A stretch of DNA of 64,000 nucleotides from Halothermothrix orenii H 168 (GCF_000020485.1 NC_011899.1:97501-161500); one strand, 5' to 3'; counted from the first letter of the stretch, positions 42,979 through 54,008 are shown. Numbers and translations are program-made. The notes: generated by a model from the letters alone, not told the origin.

Positions 42979-43413
42979 ATGTTAATACCAAAAAGGGTTA
43001 AATACCGCAAACAGCATCGTGGACGTATGACCGGAAAGGCCAAGCGTGGTAATAGAATAACATTTGGAGAATACGGATTACAGGCATTAGAACCAGCCTG
43101 GATTACCAATAGACAGATAGAGGCTGCCCGTGTTGCCATTACCAGGAGTTTAAAGAGAGGCGGGAAGGTCTGGATTAAAATCTTCCCTGATAAACCGGTA
43201 ACTGCTAAACCAGCTGAAACCCGTATGGGTGGAGGTAAAGGAGCCCCCGAAAAATGGGTAGCTGTAGTTAAACCCGGAAGAATTATGTTTGAAGTAGCCG
43301 GGGTTAGTGAGGAACTGGCCAGAGAGGCTATCAGGCTAGCTTCTCATAAACTACCAATAAAAACAAGATTCGTCAAGAGGGAAGAAATGGATGGTGAGGC
43401 CAATGAGAGCTGA
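42979..43413 (+). CDS. rplP: 50S ribosomal protein L16
   Basis: L16 helps position the A-site tRNA. The family segments [20 protein letters not shown] and [18 protein letters not shown] are present, with normal length (144). The 3' end overlaps the rpmC start region, so the two are translationally coupled. Confidence 0.98.
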   Translation: MLIPKRVKYRKQHRGRMTGKAKRGNRITFGEYGLQALEPAWITNRQIEAARVAITRSLKRGGKVWIKIFPDKPVTAKPAETRMGGGKGAPEKWVAVVKPGRIMFEVAGVSEELAREAIRLASHKLPIKTRFVKREEMDGEANES

Positions 43414-43606
43414 TGAATTAAGGGAATTAACAGATGCCGAATTACAGCAGAAGTTACGGGAATTTAAAGAAGAATTATTTAATTTAAGGTTTCAACATGC
43501 TACAGCCCAGCTGGAAAACCCGATGAGAATCAGGGAGGTTAAACGGACCATAGCCAGAATTAAGACTATAATGAGGGAACGGGAGTTAGGTATAAAGAGG
43601 GCTTAG
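43403..43606 (+). CDS. rpmC: 50S ribosomal protein L29
   Basis: L29 lies next to L23 at the tunnel exit. ATG 43403 gives 67 residues with the family start [14 protein letters not shown]. An in-frame ATG at 43391 would add MVRP and has AGAGGGAAG at a more usual distance, so the start is uncertain by four codons. Both starts overlap rplP. Confidence 0.92.
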   Translation: MRADELRELTDAELQQKLREFKEELFNLRFQHATAQLENPMRIREVKRTIARIKTIMRERELGIKRA

Positions 43607-43629
43607 TGTAACTCGAAAGGAGGTTTAAT

Positions 43630-43890
43630 ATGGTAGTTGAGAGGAATAAACGTAAAGAACGTGTTGGGGTTGTAGTTAGTGATAAAATGGATAAAACCGT
43701 AACTGTGGCCGTGGAAAGACGGACCCAACACCATCTTTATAAAAAAGTAATGAAGAAAACCAAGAAATTTAAAGCCCATGATGAAGAAAATAAATGTGGC
43801 GTTGGAGATAAAGTCAGGATAATGGAAACCCGTCCTTTAAGCAAAAATAAAAGGTGGCGGGTTGTTGAAATTATCGAAAAGGCCAAGTAG
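43630..43890 (+). CDS. rpsQ: 30S ribosomal protein S17
   Basis: S17 is a primary 16S rRNA binder with an OB fold. The 86-residue product shows [21 protein letters not shown] and [16 protein letters not shown], the hallmarks of the family. GAAAGGAGG precedes the ATG. Confidence 0.98.
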   Translation: MVVERNKRKERVGVVVSDKMDKTVTVAVERRTQHHLYKKVMKKTKKFKAHDEENKCGVGDKVRIMETRPLSKNKRWRVVEIIEKAK

Positions 43891-43915
43891 TTTTTAACTG
43901 AAAGGAGGGGTTACA

Positions 43916-44284
43916 GTGATTCAAGCTGAGAGTCGCTTAAGAGTAGCCGACAATACAGGTGCCAGGGAATTATTGTGTATTAGAGTACTCGGAGGCTCCC
44001 GTAAAAGATATGCCGGTGTTGGTGATATAATCGTCGCTACAGTTAAAGAAGCAATCCCTGACGGAATGGTAAAAAAGGGTGAGGTTGTTAAGGCCGTTGT
44101 TGTCAGAACCAAAAAAGAAACCAGGCGGCCTGATGGTTCATATATTAAATTTGATGAAAACGCAGCTGTTCTTATAGATAAAGCTAATAACCCACGGGGA
44201 ACCCGTATCTTTGGTCCCGTTGCCCGGGAATTAAGGGAGAAGAATTTTATGAAAATAATCTCCTTAGCACCTGAGGTTTTATAA
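43916..44284 (+). CDS. rplN: 50S ribosomal protein L14
   Basis: L14 forms part of an intersubunit bridge. The 122-residue product has [21 protein letters not shown] and [24 protein letters not shown]. The start is GTG at 43916, after GAAAGGAGGGG. Confidence 0.98.
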   Translation: MIQAESRLRVADNTGARELLCIRVLGGSRKRYAGVGDIIVATVKEAIPDGMVKKGEVVKAVVVRTKKETRRPDGSYIKFDENAAVLIDKANNPRGTRIFGPVARELREKNFMKIISLAPEVL

Positions 44285-44297
44285 AGGGGGAGTACAA

Positions 44298-44612
44298 ATG
44301 CGAGTAAAAAAGGGAGATCTTGTCGAAGTGATAGCAGGAAAAGACCGTGGAAAAAGGGGTAAAGTTTTGAGGGTTATACCCAGGGAGGATAGGGTGATTG
44401 TTGAAGGAATTAATATTGTTCACCGTCATATGCGCCCTACCCCTGATATGCCCCAGGGCGGTATTGTTAAAAACGAAGCACCGATCCACATTTCCAATGT
44501 TATGCTTGTCTGTCCCAACTGTGATGAGAAAACCAGGATTGGTGCTACCTATCTCGAAGATGGTCAAAAAGTAAGAAAATGCAAAAAATGTGATGAAGTA
44601 GTGGATAAATAA
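44298..44612 (+). CDS. rplX: 50S ribosomal protein L24
   Basis: L24 starts 50S assembly. A KOW motif is seen at the N-terminus (VKKGDLVEVIAGKDRGKRGK). The C-terminus carries two CXXC pairs (CPNC and CKKC) in 104 residues, so this is the zinc-binding type. Confidence 0.97.
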   Translation: MRVKKGDLVEVIAGKDRGKRGKVLRVIPREDRVIVEGINIVHRHMRPTPDMPQGGIVKNEAPIHISNVMLVCPNCDEKTRIGATYLEDGQKVRKCKKCDEVVDK

Positions 44613-44642
44613 TTGTGCCCGGTAGTGAAAGGAGGTTAAAGC

Positions 44643-45182
44643 ATGTCTGTTCTGGCTGAACAGTATAAAGAAGAGATTGTACCGAAATTAATGGATAAGT
44701 TTGATTATGAAAATATAATGGCGGTACCCAGGGTTGAAAAAGTTGTTGTTAATGTGGGTATGGGTGAACTCAAGGAAGATCCTAAATTAATTGATGTTGT
44801 CGTTAACGATATTGCCAGTATTACTGGCCAAAAACCTGTAATCACCAGGGCTAAAAAGTCAGTGGCTAACTTTAAAATAAGAGAAGGTATGCCAATAGGA
44901 GCAAAGGTTACCCTTCGTGGTGAAACGATGTATGAGTTTTTATATAAATTAGTTAATGTAACTTTGCCACGTATCCGTGATTTCAGGGGTGTTTCCCCAA
45001 AATCTTTTGATGGAAGAGGAAACTATAATATTGGAATCAGGGAGCATATTGTTTTCCCTGAAATTGAAATAGATAAAGTTGATAAGGTATATGGACTTGA
45101 AATTACCATTGTCACATCAGCTGAGACTGATGAAGAAGCCTATGAATTATTGAAATTAATGGGTATGCCTTTTAACCAATAA
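44643..45182 (+). CDS. rplE: 50S ribosomal protein L5
   Basis: L5 binds 5S rRNA in the central protuberance. The 179-residue protein has [27 protein letters not shown] and [29 protein letters not shown] precedes the ATG. Confidence 0.98.
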   Translation: MSVLAEQYKEEIVPKLMDKFDYENIMAVPRVEKVVVNVGMGELKEDPKLIDVVVNDIASITGQKPVITRAKKSVANFKIREGMPIGAKVTLRGETMYEFLYKLVNVTLPRIRDFRGVSPKSFDGRGNYNIGIREHIVFPEIEIDKVDKVYGLEITIVTSAETDEEAYELLKLMGMPFNQ

Positions 45183-45198
45183 AGAAAGGGGGATATAA

Positions 45199-45384
45199 AT
45201 GACCCGAAAAGCCTTAATGGAGAAAGCCAAGAAGGAACCCAAGTACTCAACCAGGAAAGTTAACAGGTGTAAACGGTGTGGTCGCGCCAGGGGTTATATG
45301 AGGAAATTTGACCTCTGCCGAATTTGTTTCCGTGAACTGGCTCATAAGGGTGAAATCCCCGGAGTAAAAAAAGCAAGCTGGTAA
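45199..45384 (+). CDS. rpsN: 30S ribosomal protein S14, zinc type
   Basis: This is the 61-residue zinc-binding form of S14. The four ligands are in CKRCGR and CRICFRE, and the end [12 protein letters not shown] is typical. Bacteria with only this form need zinc for S14; a zinc-free paralogue is not in the window. Confidence 0.97.
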   Translation: MTRKALMEKAKKEPKYSTRKVNRCKRCGRARGYMRKFDLCRICFRELAHKGEIPGVKKASW

Positions 45385-45406
45385 ACTGTGAAAGGAGGTC
45401 TGTAAG

Positions 45407-45805
45407 GTGAATATAACTGATCCCATTGCTGATATGCTAACCCGGATTCGTAATGCCAATGATACCAATAAAGACGTTGTTAATATACCGGCATCTAATA
45501 TGAAGATTTCTATTGCCAGGATTTTAAAAGAAGAGGGTTATATCAAAGATTATAAAGTTATTGAAAAGAAACCCCAGAATGCTTTGAGAATATATTTAAA
45601 ATATAGTAAAAATGGTGAAAAAGTAATTTCCGGGCTAAAAAGAATAAGCAAACCCGGATTAAGGGTTTATGTCAAAAAAGACGAGGTGCCTAAAGTTCTG
45701 GGAGGCCTCGGCATTGCTGTTTTATCTACTTCCCGCGGAATTTTAACTGATAAACAGGCCAGGCAGGAGGGTATTGGAGGAGAAGTCCTCTGTTATGTCT
45801 GGTAA
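45407..45805 (+). CDS. rpsH: 30S ribosomal protein S8
   Basis: S8 binds central-domain 16S rRNA and in some bacteria represses the spc operon. The family start [15 protein letters not shown] and the end [20 protein letters not shown] are present in 132 residues. The start is GTG after GAAAGGAGG. Confidence 0.98.
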   Translation: MNITDPIADMLTRIRNANDTNKDVVNIPASNMKISIARILKEEGYIKDYKVIEKKPQNALRIYLKYSKNGEKVISGLKRISKPGLRVYVKKDEVPKVLGGLGIAVLSTSRGILTDKQARQEGIGGEVLCYVW

Positions 45806-45843
45806 GGTGGTAAGATATATATGATAAACGGAGGTGAAAACAG

Positions 45844-46383
45844 GTGTCACGTATTGGTAAATTACCCGTAGATATTCCAGAAAAAGTTGATGTATCTGTT
45901 AATGATAATCTGGTTACGGTAAAGGGCCCTAAAGGGGAACTTACTAAAGAGTTTAATAATAAAAAAGTAACAGTTGAGGTTAAAGACGGACAGGTGCTGG
46001 TAAGACGGGTACATGATAAGGATAAGGATGCCCGTGCTTTCCAGGGTCTTACCAGAAGTTTAATCGACAGTATGGTAGAAGGGGTTACCAACGGTTTTGA
46101 GAAAAAGCTTGAAATGGTCGGGGTTGGTTATAATGCCAAAAAGAAGGGTAAAGACCTGGAGCTGGAAGTTGGATACTCCCATCCGGTGATAATCGAGGCC
46201 GAAGATGGTATTGAATTTGATGTTGAAAAAAATAATAAAATAGTTGTCAGGGGTATTGATAAACAGCAGGTAGGTGAAATGGCAGCAAAAGTCAGGGCTG
46301 TCAGGAAGCCTGAACCTTATAAAGGTAAAGGGATACGGTATGAAGGAGAACACATCAGACGCAAGGAAGGTAAAACTGGTTAA
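45844..46383 (+). CDS. rplF: 50S ribosomal protein L6
   Basis: L6 sits near the factor-binding site. The 179-residue protein begins [14 protein letters not shown] and ends with the signature [21 protein letters not shown]. The start is GTG after GGAGGTG. Confidence 0.98.
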   Translation: MSRIGKLPVDIPEKVDVSVNDNLVTVKGPKGELTKEFNNKKVTVEVKDGQVLVRRVHDKDKDARAFQGLTRSLIDSMVEGVTNGFEKKLEMVGVGYNAKKKGKDLELEVGYSHPVIIEAEDGIEFDVEKNNKIVVRGIDKQQVGEMAAKVRAVRKPEPYKGKGIRYEGEHIRRKEGKTG

Positions 46384-46401
46384 AGGAAGGAGTGAATGGT
46401 T

Positions 46402-46758
46402 ATGGATAAAAGGCTTGCCAGAAAACGCCGCCATCTCCGCATAAGGAATAAGATTTTTGGAACCCCGGAACGGCCAAGAATGAGTGTTTTTCGCAGCAAA
46501 AAAAATATTTATGTCCAGGTAATAGATGATATTTCCGGACACACACTTGTTTCAGCTTCTTCCCTCGATCCTGCTATCAGGGATGAAATTGATAATGGTG
46601 GAAATGTAGAGGCTGCCAAAAAAGTTGGAGAACTGGTAGCTGAACGGGCCCTGGAAAAGGGAATTAAAAAGGTGGTTTTTGATAGAGGTGGAAATAGATA
46701 CCATGGCCGGATTAAAGCACTAGCAGAAGCCGCCAGGGCCAAAGGATTGAAATTTTAA
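46402..46758 (+). CDS. rplR: 50S ribosomal protein L18
   Basis: L18 binds 5S rRNA with L5. I chose ATG 46402 (118 residues), with AAGGAAGGAG about nine bases before it; ATG 46396 in frame is too close to that site. The family features [20 protein letters not shown] and [20 protein letters not shown] are present. Confidence 0.95.
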   Translation: MDKRLARKRRHLRIRNKIFGTPERPRMSVFRSKKNIYVQVIDDISGHTLVSASSLDPAIRDEIDNGGNVEAAKKVGELVAERALEKGIKKVVFDRGGNRYHGRIKALAEAARAKGLKF

Positions 46759-46776
46759 CAAGAAGGAGGCGAATCT

Positions 46777-47277
46777 ATGAAGAATATTGATCCCGATAAA
46801 CTGGATTTAGAAGAACGTGTTGTTAATATTAACAGGGTAGCAAAAGTAGTAAAAGGTGGCCGTAGATTTAGCTTCAGTGCTCTGGTTGTTGTTGGAGATG
46901 GCAACGGGCATGTCGGGGTTGGCTTTGGTAAGGCTAACGAAGTCCCTGAAGCCATCCGCAAGGGTGTTGAAGACGGTAAAAAGAATTTAATCAAGGTACC
47001 TATCGTTAACACAACAATTCCACACGAAATCGTAGGAGAATTTGGAGCCGGAAAAGTGTTATTAAAACCTGCTGCTCCCGGTACTGGTGTTATTGCCGGT
47101 GGCCCTGTCAGGGCGGTAGTTGAGCTGGCTGGAATTGGAGATATTCTCACTAAATCTTTAGGATCCAGTAACCCCATCAATATGGTTAAAGCAACTTTGA
47201 CCGGACTTAGTCAGCTTAAAACCATTGAAGAAGTGGCCGATTTAAGAGGTAAAGATGTAGAAGAATTAATGGGCTAA
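46777..47277 (+). CDS. rpsE: 30S ribosomal protein S5
   Basis: S5 helps unwind mRNA at the entry channel. The dsRNA-binding-like region ([20 protein letters not shown]) and [19 protein letters not shown] are intact; length is 166. In most bacteria rpmD follows, but here rplO starts 18 bases later. Confidence 0.98.
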   Translation: MKNIDPDKLDLEERVVNINRVAKVVKGGRRFSFSALVVVGDGNGHVGVGFGKANEVPEAIRKGVEDGKKNLIKVPIVNTTIPHEIVGEFGAGKVLLKPAAPGTGVIAGGPVRAVVELAGIGDILTKSLGSSNPINMVKATLTGLSQLKTIEEVADLRGKDVEELMG

Positions 47278-47295
47278 CAGTAAGGAGGTGTAATC

Positions 47296-47739
47296 ATGAA
47301 ACTACACGATTTGCGTCCCGCTAAAGATGCTAAAAAGAAGCGTAAAAGGGTTGGTCGTGGAACTGGTTCTGGAAGAGGTTTTACTTCCGGGCGAGGAAGC
47401 AAGGGGCAGAATGCCCGTTCTGGAGGTGGAGTAAGACCTACTTTTGAAGGTGGTCAAACCCCCTTATTCAGAAAGCTTCCCAAAAAGGGTTTTAACAATA
47501 TCTTTAAAAAAGTTTATAATGAAGTGAATGTATATCAGTTGAATAAATTTAACAAAGGGGAGGAAGTGACCCCTGAAAAGTTATTAGAGAAGGGAATTAT
47601 TGATAAGGTTGCCAGGTCAGGTGTCAAAATTCTTGGTAATGGTGAGCTTGATAAGGCTTTAACTGTTAAGGCTCATGCTTTTACTAAAAGTGCCAGAGAG
47701 AAAATTGAAGCTGCCGGTGGGAAGGCTGAGGTGATTTAA
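47296..47739 (+). CDS. rplO: 50S ribosomal protein L15
   Basis: L15 is a late-assembly 50S protein. The 147-residue product has a glycine- and arginine-rich N-terminus ([18 protein letters not shown]) and [17 protein letters not shown] near its end. The stop is directly followed by the secY start codon with no base between, and GAGGTGA in its last codons serves secY. Confidence 0.97.
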   Translation: MKLHDLRPAKDAKKKRKRVGRGTGSGRGFTSGRGSKGQNARSGGGVRPTFEGGQTPLFRKLPKKGFNNIFKKVYNEVNVYQLNKFNKGEEVTPEKLLEKGIIDKVARSGVKILGNGELDKALTVKAHAFTKSAREKIEAAGGKAEVI

Positions 47740-49008
47740 TTGATATCTGCTTTAAAGAATGCCTTTAAAGTGAAGGAAATCAGGAAGAAGATTTTATTTG
47801 TGCTGGGGATGATGGTTGTCTACCGGATCGGGGCTCATATTCCAGTACCCGGTATTGATGTTGTTAAATTACGTGAGATCCTATTTCAGGGGACAGCTCA
47901 GGGGGTATTTGATTACCTGGACCTCTTTGCCGGGGGAGCTTTGAGGAATTTTACCATTTTTGCCATGAGTATTACCCCCTATATTACTGCTTCAATTATT
48001 TTGCAGTTATTAACCGGAGTTATCCCCAGACTGGAGGAATTACAGAAACAGGGTGTTGAAGGACGTAAAAAGTTAACCCAGTATACCCGCTACGGAACTG
48101 TAGTCCTGGCTATTATTCAGGCCTTTGGTATTACCATGTTAATAGGAAGACATAATGTTATTGTAAATCCTAATCTATTCAATCTTATGTTAATTGTAAT
48201 CAGTTTGACTGCGGGTACAGCTTTTTTAATGTGGCTTGGGGAACAGATCACCGACAAAGGTATTGGTAACGGAATATCAATCATTATATTCACTTCAATT
48301 ATTTCCAGATTCCCATCCTATATACATCGCAACTGGGAATTATATAAAACTGGAGATATAACAGCACTAAATATACTATTCTTCCTGGTTTTAGCCGTTG
48401 TAATTATCGCCGGGGTTATCTTTATTCAGCAGGGTGAGAGGAGAATTCCTGTTCAGTATTCAAAAAGAGTTGTTGGCCGTAAGGTATACGGGGGTAGAAG
48501 TACCCATATTCCGATGCGGATTAACCAGGCAGGGGTTATTCCGGTAATATTTGCCCAGGCTGTATTACAGTTCCCGACAGTTATTGCTGCCGTGCTTCCA
48601 TACGGTTGGGCTCAGGATATAGCAACAGCCCTTGAACCGGGCAAACCAGTACATTTAGTCCTGTATGCAGCTATGATTTTCTTCTTTACCTATTTCTGGA
48701 CTGCATTTACCTTTAATCCTGAAGAAGTAGCCGATAATATGAGGAAGTCAGGTGCCTTTATTCCTGGTATTAGACCGGGTAAGGCTACTGAAAACTTCCT
48801 GACCAGGATTCTGGTAAGGGTTACCCTTGCCGGTGCTATTTTCCTGACTGTAATTGCTATTATGCCCTATTTTATCAGTGATATTACCAGGGTTAGAATT
48901 AGTTTTGGTGGAACTTCCCTCTTAATTATGACCGGTGTTGCCTTACAGACAATGCAGCAGATTGAATCCCAGTTATTGATGAGGCACTATGAAGGATTTA
49001 TGAAATAA
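47740..49008 (+). CDS. secY: Protein translocase subunit SecY
   Basis: SecY is the channel of the general secretion pathway. Ten membrane segments are spread over 422 residues, with the plug-region pattern GGALRNFTIFAMSITPYITAS and the cytoplasmic loop GERRIPVQYSKRVVGRK. The start is TTG at 47740, immediately after rplO. adk follows 16 bases later. Confidence 0.97.
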   Translation: MISALKNAFKVKEIRKKILFVLGMMVVYRIGAHIPVPGIDVVKLREILFQGTAQGVFDYLDLFAGGALRNFTIFAMSITPYITASIILQLLTGVIPRLEELQKQGVEGRKKLTQYTRYGTVVLAIIQAFGITMLIGRHNVIVNPNLFNLMLIVISLTAGTAFLMWLGEQITDKGIGNGISIIIFTSIISRFPSYIHRNWELYKTGDITALNILFFLVLAVVIIAGVIFIQQGERRIPVQYSKRVVGRKVYGGRSTHIPMRINQAGVIPVIFAQAVLQFPTVIAAVLPYGWAQDIATALEPGKPVHLVLYAAMIFFFTYFWTAFTFNPEEVADNMRKSGAFIPGIRPGKATENFLTRILVRVTLAGAIFLTVIAIMPYFISDITRVRISFGGTSLLIMTGVALQTMQQIESQLLMRHYEGFMK

Positions 49009-49024
49009 AAAAGGGGGTTTTTGG

Positions 49025-49675
49025 ATGAATATTGTATTATTGGGTCTACCAGGGGCAGGTAAAGGAACCCAGGCCAAGAAAATGAGTCAGGAATACAACC
49101 TGCCCCATATTGCCACCGGGGATATCTTTCGGCAGGCTATCCGGGAGGAAACCCCTCTGGGAAAAGAGGCAAAAAAATATCTTGATTCCGGGGAACTGGT
49201 TCCGGATGAGATTACTATTGGTATAGTAAGGGAACGTATCCAGAAAGATGATTGTGATAATGGTTTTATTCTTGATGGTTTTCCCAGGACCTTAAATCAG
49301 GCCCGTGCTTTAACCGGTATGCTCGAAGATATGGGACGGAAAATAGATGTTGCCCTCTATATTAAAGTAAAGGAAGAGGAACTAATAAAGAGATTATCAG
49401 GACGACGTGTCTGCCAGGAATGTGGTGCCGCCTATCATGTCGTCTATAACCCTCCGAAAGAAGAGGGTATCTGTGACCTCTGTAAGGGAAAACTCATTCA
49501 ACGTAGTGATGATAAAGAAGAAACAGTAAAAAATAGAATTAGAATTAATAAAGAAAAGATGGAAGACCTTATTGAATATTACCGGAACCAGGGTAATTTA
49601 AAGACAGTGGAAAGTACCGGTGGGATTGACGAGGTGTTTAATAAAATACAAGAAATTATCGGGGCTGGTGTCTAA
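49025..49675 (+). CDS. adk: Adenylate kinase
   Basis: Adenylate kinase interconverts ATP, AMP and ADP. The P-loop GLPGAGKGTQ is at residues 7-16, and the lid has a zinc site with C130, C133, C150 and C153. The length is 216. The next gene, map, starts on the base after the stop. Confidence 0.98.
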   Translation: MNIVLLGLPGAGKGTQAKKMSQEYNLPHIATGDIFRQAIREETPLGKEAKKYLDSGELVPDEITIGIVRERIQKDDCDNGFILDGFPRTLNQARALTGMLEDMGRKIDVALYIKVKEEELIKRLSGRRVCQECGAAYHVVYNPPKEEGICDLCKGKLIQRSDDKEETVKNRIRINKEKMEDLIEYYRNQGNLKTVESTGGIDEVFNKIQEIIGAGV

Positions 49676-50431
49676 ATGATTATTTTAAAATCACCCCGTG
49701 AAATTAATATTATGCGTGAAGCAAATCGAATAGTTGCTGAAGTACACGCCCGCCTGGCTGAAGAAATCTCCCCGGGTATTACGACTGCTGATATTGATAA
49801 GCTGGGGGAAGAGTTAATTAGAAAAAAAGGTGGAATTCCTTCTTTTAAAGGGTATCGTGGTTATCCAGCTTCAGTATGTGTCTCCATTAATGACGAAGTG
49901 GTGCACGGGATTCCCAGTAAAAAACGGGTTATTGAATCAGGGGACGTAGTTAGCCTTGATATCGGTGTTATCTATGAAGGGTTTCACGGGGATGCTGCCA
50001 GGACTCTGGGGGTCGGAGAGGTTAGCAAGGAGGCCTCCCGACTTATTGAGATAACGGAGCAGTCATTCTTTCATGGTATAGAACAGGCAAAGCCAGGAAA
50101 CAGGTTATCTGACATCTCTCATGCTGTACAGAACTATGTTGAGAAAAATGGTTTTTCAGTGGTCCGGGAATATGTCGGTCATGGTATTGGACGTGATATG
50201 CATGAGGACCCCCAGATTCCCAATTTTGGACCGCCCGGAAGAGGCCCATTATTAAAGGAAGGAATGACCCTGGCTATTGAACCTATGGTTAATGCGGGAG
50301 GCTATATGGTTAAAACCCTGGCAGATGGCTGGACTGTAGTAACAAAAGATGGTAGTCTATCAGCCCATTACGAAAACACAATTGCTGTAACAAAAGATGG
50401 TCCTGTTATTCTGAGCTGTCTGGAGTCCTGA
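49676..50431 (+). CDS. map: Methionine aminopeptidase, type I
   Basis: This enzyme removes the initiator methionine. The five metal ligands are visible in the usual motifs: DIGVIYEGFHGDAARTL (two Asp), VGHGIGRDMHEDP (His), AIEPMVN (Glu) and HYENTIAVT (Glu). The 251-residue length fits. It is in the conserved order adk-map-infA. Confidence 0.97.
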   Translation: MIILKSPREINIMREANRIVAEVHARLAEEISPGITTADIDKLGEELIRKKGGIPSFKGYRGYPASVCVSINDEVVHGIPSKKRVIESGDVVSLDIGVIYEGFHGDAARTLGVGEVSKEASRLIEITEQSFFHGIEQAKPGNRLSDISHAVQNYVEKNGFSVVREYVGHGIGRDMHEDPQIPNFGPPGRGPLLKEGMTLAIEPMVNAGGYMVKTLADGWTVVTKDGSLSAHYENTIAVTKDGPVILSCLES

Positions 50432-50509
50432 TTGCATTTTTCTGTTTTGTTGTGATATAATAATTTGGAGGTTTTGCAGGAAATATCCTCCTGGAAAAGG
50501 GGGGGTTTT

Positions 50510-50794
50510 ATGTGTGGTAAGTTTCAGTTGGGCGAGATGGTTAAGTCAATTGCGGGCCGTGATACTGGAAAATATTATATTGTAGTTAAAATAGATAACG
50601 AAAAATACGTTCAGGTAGCAGATGGCGATAAAAAGCGACTGGAACGGCCCAAAAGAAAGAATGTTAAACACCTTAAACCGGCCGGATTTGTGCATAAGGA
50701 ATTACAGATCTGGTTATCGAATGGTAAAAGGGTGCGTAATGAGGATATTAAAAAAATAATAAAAGATTTTGTGAAAAATGAGGAGGCTAACTAA
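50510..50794 (+). CDS. KOW-domain RNA-binding protein (L14e/L27e-like)
   Basis: This small basic protein has an N-terminal KOW motif, [19 protein letters not shown]. It resembles proteins found between map and infA in many Clostridia that are annotated as related to archaeal L14e or L27e. ATG 50510 (94 residues) follows AAAAGGGGGGG; the in-frame TTG at 50465 has no binding site. A ribosome-associated role is inferred from position and composition only. The gene overlaps the binding site of infA. Confidence 0.85.
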   Translation: MCGKFQLGEMVKSIAGRDTGKYYIVVKIDNEKYVQVADGDKKRLERPKRKNVKHLKPAGFVHKELQIWLSNGKRVRNEDIKKIIKDFVKNEEAN

Positions 50795-50798
50795 CCCT

Positions 50799-51026
50799 AT
50801 GGCTAAAGAGGAAGCTATTGAAGTTCAGGGAACGGTTGTTGAACCCCTTCCTAATGCTATGTTTAGGGTTGAACTGGATAATGGACACAAGGTTCTGGCC
50901 CACGTCTCAGGTAAAATGCGAATGAACTATATTCGTATTTTACCGGGGGATAAAGTAACCGTTGAACTATCACCTTATGATTTAAGCCGTGGTCGCATTA
51001 TTTACCGCCACAAAACCAAAAAATAA
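50799..51026 (+). CDS. infA: Translation initiation factor IF-1
   Basis: IF-1 blocks the A site during initiation. It is a single OB-fold domain of 75 residues with the family pattern [22 protein letters not shown] and the end [10 protein letters not shown] chose the ATG at 50799 ([11 protein letters not shown]). The nearest good binding site, AGGAGG at 50781, is about 13 bases away, longer than usual. Confidence 0.95.
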   Translation: MAKEEAIEVQGTVVEPLPNAMFRVELDNGHKVLAHVSGKMRMNYIRILPGDKVTVELSPYDLSRGRIIYRHKTKK

Positions 51027-51037
51027 ACGATCTTTGA

Positions 51038-51163
<126 letters not shown>

Positions 51164-51187
51164 TATTAAATATGGAGGTGAATTGCT

Positions 51188-51556
51188 TTGGCAAGAATTG
51201 CAGGGGTAGATTTACCCAGAAATAAAAGAGTAGAGATCGGTTTGACCTATATTTATGGAATTGGCCGTTCTACTTCAAATAAGATTTTAAAAGTTACCGG
51301 TATTGATCCTGATACCAGAGTTAAGGATCTTACTGAAGCTGAAATTGCAAAATTGAGGGAAGAAGTAGACAAATATCAGGTGGAAGGTGACCTCCGTCGG
51401 GAAATAAGGGCCAATATTAAACGCCTTATGGATATCGGTTGTTACCGTGGTATTAGACACAGGAAAAACCTACCAGTACGTGGTCAGAGGACCAGGACCA
51501 ATGCCCGTACCCGTAAAGGTCCTAAGAAAACTGTTGGCGTCAGGAGAGCAAAATAA
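51188..51556 (+). CDS. rpsM: 30S ribosomal protein S13
   Basis: S13 contacts the P-site tRNA and the 50S subunit. The 122-residue product begins [20 protein letters not shown] and has the basic tail [19 protein letters not shown]. The start is TTG at 51188 with GGAGGTG before it. Confidence 0.97.
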   Translation: MARIAGVDLPRNKRVEIGLTYIYGIGRSTSNKILKVTGIDPDTRVKDLTEAEIAKLREEVDKYQVEGDLRREIRANIKRLMDIGCYRGIRHRKNLPVRGQRTRTNARTRKGPKKTVGVRRAK

Positions 51557-51577
51557 CCACAGTAAGGAGGGAAATAG

Positions 51578-51976
51578 ATGGCTAAGGGTAAAAAAAAGGT
51601 TAGAAGGAAAAAGAAGAAAATTAAACGTAATATTGAAAAAGGTCAGGCTCATATTAAGTCTACCTTTAATAATACAGTTGTAACTATAACAGATAAAGAA
51701 GGTAATGTTATTGCCTGGTCCAGTGGAGGCAAGGTGGGTTACAAGGGTTCTCGAAAATCAACTCCATTTGCTGCCCAGCTGGCTGCAGAAGACGCTGCCA
51801 AACAGGCTATGGACCAGGGTTTGAAGGAAGTTGAAATATATGTTAAAGGACCCGGTTCTGGCAGGGAATCTGCCATCAGGTCTTTACAGGCTACCGGGTT
51901 GAATGTAAGTATTATTAAGGATGTTACTCCGATTCCTCATAATGGATGCCGTCCACCAAAAAGGCGTCGTATATAA
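51578..51976 (+). CDS. rpsK: 30S ribosomal protein S11
   Basis: S11 forms the platform near the E site. The 132-residue product has the basic N-terminus, [20 protein letters not shown] and the end [25 protein letters not shown] precedes the ATG. Confidence 0.98.
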   Translation: MAKGKKKVRRKKKKIKRNIEKGQAHIKSTFNNTVVTITDKEGNVIAWSSGGKVGYKGSRKSTPFAAQLAAEDAAKQAMDQGLKEVEIYVKGPGSGRESAIRSLQATGLNVSIIKDVTPIPHNGCRPPKRRRI

Positions 51977-52018
51977 ATTACACTAATGTGTTAATAATGA
52001 ATATATGGAGGTGTAAAA

Positions 52019-52645
52019 ATGGCAAGATATAAAGGACCAGTTTGTAGATTATGCCGCCGTGAAGGCGAAAAGCTATATCTTAAAGGACAGCGCTGTTATA
52101 CAGATAAATGTGCTATAGATCGGCGTTCCTATCCTCCGGGAGAACATGGCCGGAGACGTAATAAGCCTACAGAATATGGAATGCAGTTGAGAGAGAAACA
52201 GAAGGTTAAAAGAATTTATGGTATCCTGGAAAAACAGTTTAAACGCTATTTTGACATGGCTGAAAAAATGCCCGGAGTTACCGGTGAAAACTTTTTATCA
52301 ATTTTGGAAAGAAGGCTGGATAATGTCGTTTATCGCCTCGGGCTGGCTACATCCAGGAATGAAGCAAGACAGTTTGTCCTGCATGGCCATATTTTAGTAA
52401 ATGGAAGGAAAGTTAATATTCCTTCTTATCTTGTAGATGAAGGCGATGTTATCAGTGTTAAAGATTCCAGCCGCAAATCAAAGAGGTTTAAAGAGGTATT
52501 CGAATTTAATGAAGACTTGACTCCACCTAAATGGTTATCAGTTAATTTAGAAAAAGCAGAAGGTAAAGTAGTTGCAATGCCCACCAGAGAAGATATTGAT
52601 TACCCGGTAGAGGAGCATCTAATTGTAGAGTTCTATTCTAGATAA
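52019..52645 (+). CDS. rpsD: 30S ribosomal protein S4
   Basis: S4 is a primary assembly protein with an S4 RNA-binding domain ([20 protein letters not shown]). The N-terminus has cysteines C9, C12, C26 and C31, the zinc-binding type. The length is 208. GGAGGTG precedes the ATG. Confidence 0.97.
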   Translation: MARYKGPVCRLCRREGEKLYLKGQRCYTDKCAIDRRSYPPGEHGRRRNKPTEYGMQLREKQKVKRIYGILEKQFKRYFDMAEKMPGVTGENFLSILERRLDNVVYRLGLATSRNEARQFVLHGHILVNGRKVNIPSYLVDEGDVISVKDSSRKSKRFKEVFEFNEDLTPPKWLSVNLEKAEGKVVAMPTREDIDYPVEEHLIVEFYSR

Positions 52646-52686
52646 TCTTTTTGCCCTTTACTGTAAAAAAGGGGGTATAAATTAGA

Positions 52687-53631
52687 ATGATAGAGATTGA
52701 GAAACCGAAAATCGAAAAGGTTGAGTGTACTGATAATTATGGAAAATTTGAGGTTGCTCCCCTGGAAAGAGGGTATGGGATAACCCTGGGAAATTCACTA
52801 CGGAGAGTTCTTTTATCCTCTTTGCCGGGAGCAGCCATAACTTCTGTTAAGATTGAAGGTGTCAGGCACGAATTTAGCACCATTCCCGGTGTTGTTGAAG
52901 ATGTTTCCGAGGTTATACTGAATTTAAAAGGGGTTGTCTTAAAATATAAAGGTGAAGATATTGAAAAGATAACTCTTAACTGTGAAGGAGAAGGGGAAGT
53001 AACTGCCGGGGATTTCAAAACTTCTGGTGACATAGAGGTTATAAATCCAGACCATCATATTGCTACTCTGGCCGAGGGTGGAAAGTTGCAGTTGGAAGCT
53101 ACTGTTGAGTTCGGTAGAGGTTATGTGACTGCTGAAGAGAATAAGGAACATTTTGACCGTGTTATTGGTTTAATTCCGATTGACTCCTCTTTTAGCCCCA
53201 TAGAAAGGGCTAATTTTAAGGTTGAGAATACCAGGGTAGGCCAGGTTACTGACTATGACAGGCTTGTCCTTGAGGTCTATACAAATGGGAGTATATCCCC
53301 TGAAGACGCTATAAGTTTAGCGGCCAAGATTATGGTTGAACATCTGGAATTATTCTTGAACCTGACCGACGAAGTAACCGATGTTGAGATTATGGTAGAA
53401 AAAGAAGAAGAAGAAAAAGATAAAATTCTCGATACAACTATTGAAGAACTGGATCTCTCTGTCCGTTCTTCAAACTGTTTAAAACGTGCTGGAATTAATA
53501 CAGTTGGTGAATTAATTAATAAGACTGAAGATGATTTAATGAAGGTACGTAACCTCGGTAAAAAATCGTTACAGGAGATAAAAGAGAAATTAAACGAACT
53601 GGATTTGAAACTTAAAGAACCTGAAATTTAA
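52687..53631 (+). CDS. rpoA: RNA polymerase alpha subunit
   Basis: Alpha assembles RNA polymerase. The N-terminal dimer domain ([20 protein letters not shown]) and the C-terminal DNA- and activator-binding domain ([17 protein letters not shown]) are intact in 314 residues, joined by a charged linker. It lies between rpsD and rplQ as usual. Confidence 0.98.
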   Translation: MIEIEKPKIEKVECTDNYGKFEVAPLERGYGITLGNSLRRVLLSSLPGAAITSVKIEGVRHEFSTIPGVVEDVSEVILNLKGVVLKYKGEDIEKITLNCEGEGEVTAGDFKTSGDIEVINPDHHIATLAEGGKLQLEATVEFGRGYVTAEENKEHFDRVIGLIPIDSSFSPIERANFKVENTRVGQVTDYDRLVLEVYTNGSISPEDAISLAAKIMVEHLELFLNLTDEVTDVEIMVEKEEEEKDKILDTTIEELDLSVRSSNCLKRAGINTVGELINKTEDDLMKVRNLGKKSLQEIKEKLNELDLKLKEPEI

Positions 53632-53647
53632 AAGGAGGGGAGATAAG

Positions 53648-53992
53648 ATGCCTCAGCGAAAATTAGGAAAAACCGGTGCCCATCGTAAGGCAATGTTCAG
53701 GAATATGTTAACTGATTTTTTTAGGCATGGCCGGATTGAGACTACCCTGCCTAAAGCCAAAGAATTGAGATCACTGGCTGAAAAGATGATAACTACAGCC
53801 AAAACCAATGATCTCTCATCCCGCCGTAAGGTCTTAAAATATGTTAAAGACAAAGAGGTTGTAAAAAAACTCTTTGATGAAATCGCACCAAGATACTCCG
53901 AGAGACCAGGGGGATATACCAGAATATTAAAAATGTATCCGCGTCGGGGAGATGCTGCTGAAAAAGCTATAATCGAACTTGTTGAAGAATAG
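53648..53992 (+). CDS. rplQ: 50S ribosomal protein L17
   Basis: L17 is a 50S protein near the tunnel exit. The 114-residue protein has [20 protein letters not shown] and [20 protein letters not shown]. It is the last gene of the alpha operon; no terminator follows before ecfA1, so the ECF genes may be co-transcribed. Confidence 0.98.
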   Translation: MPQRKLGKTGAHRKAMFRNMLTDFFRHGRIETTLPKAKELRSLAEKMITTAKTNDLSSRRKVLKYVKDKEVVKKLFDEIAPRYSERPGGYTRILKMYPRRGDAAEKAIIELVEE

Positions 53993-54008
53993 AGAGCAGG
54001 TGTATTTT

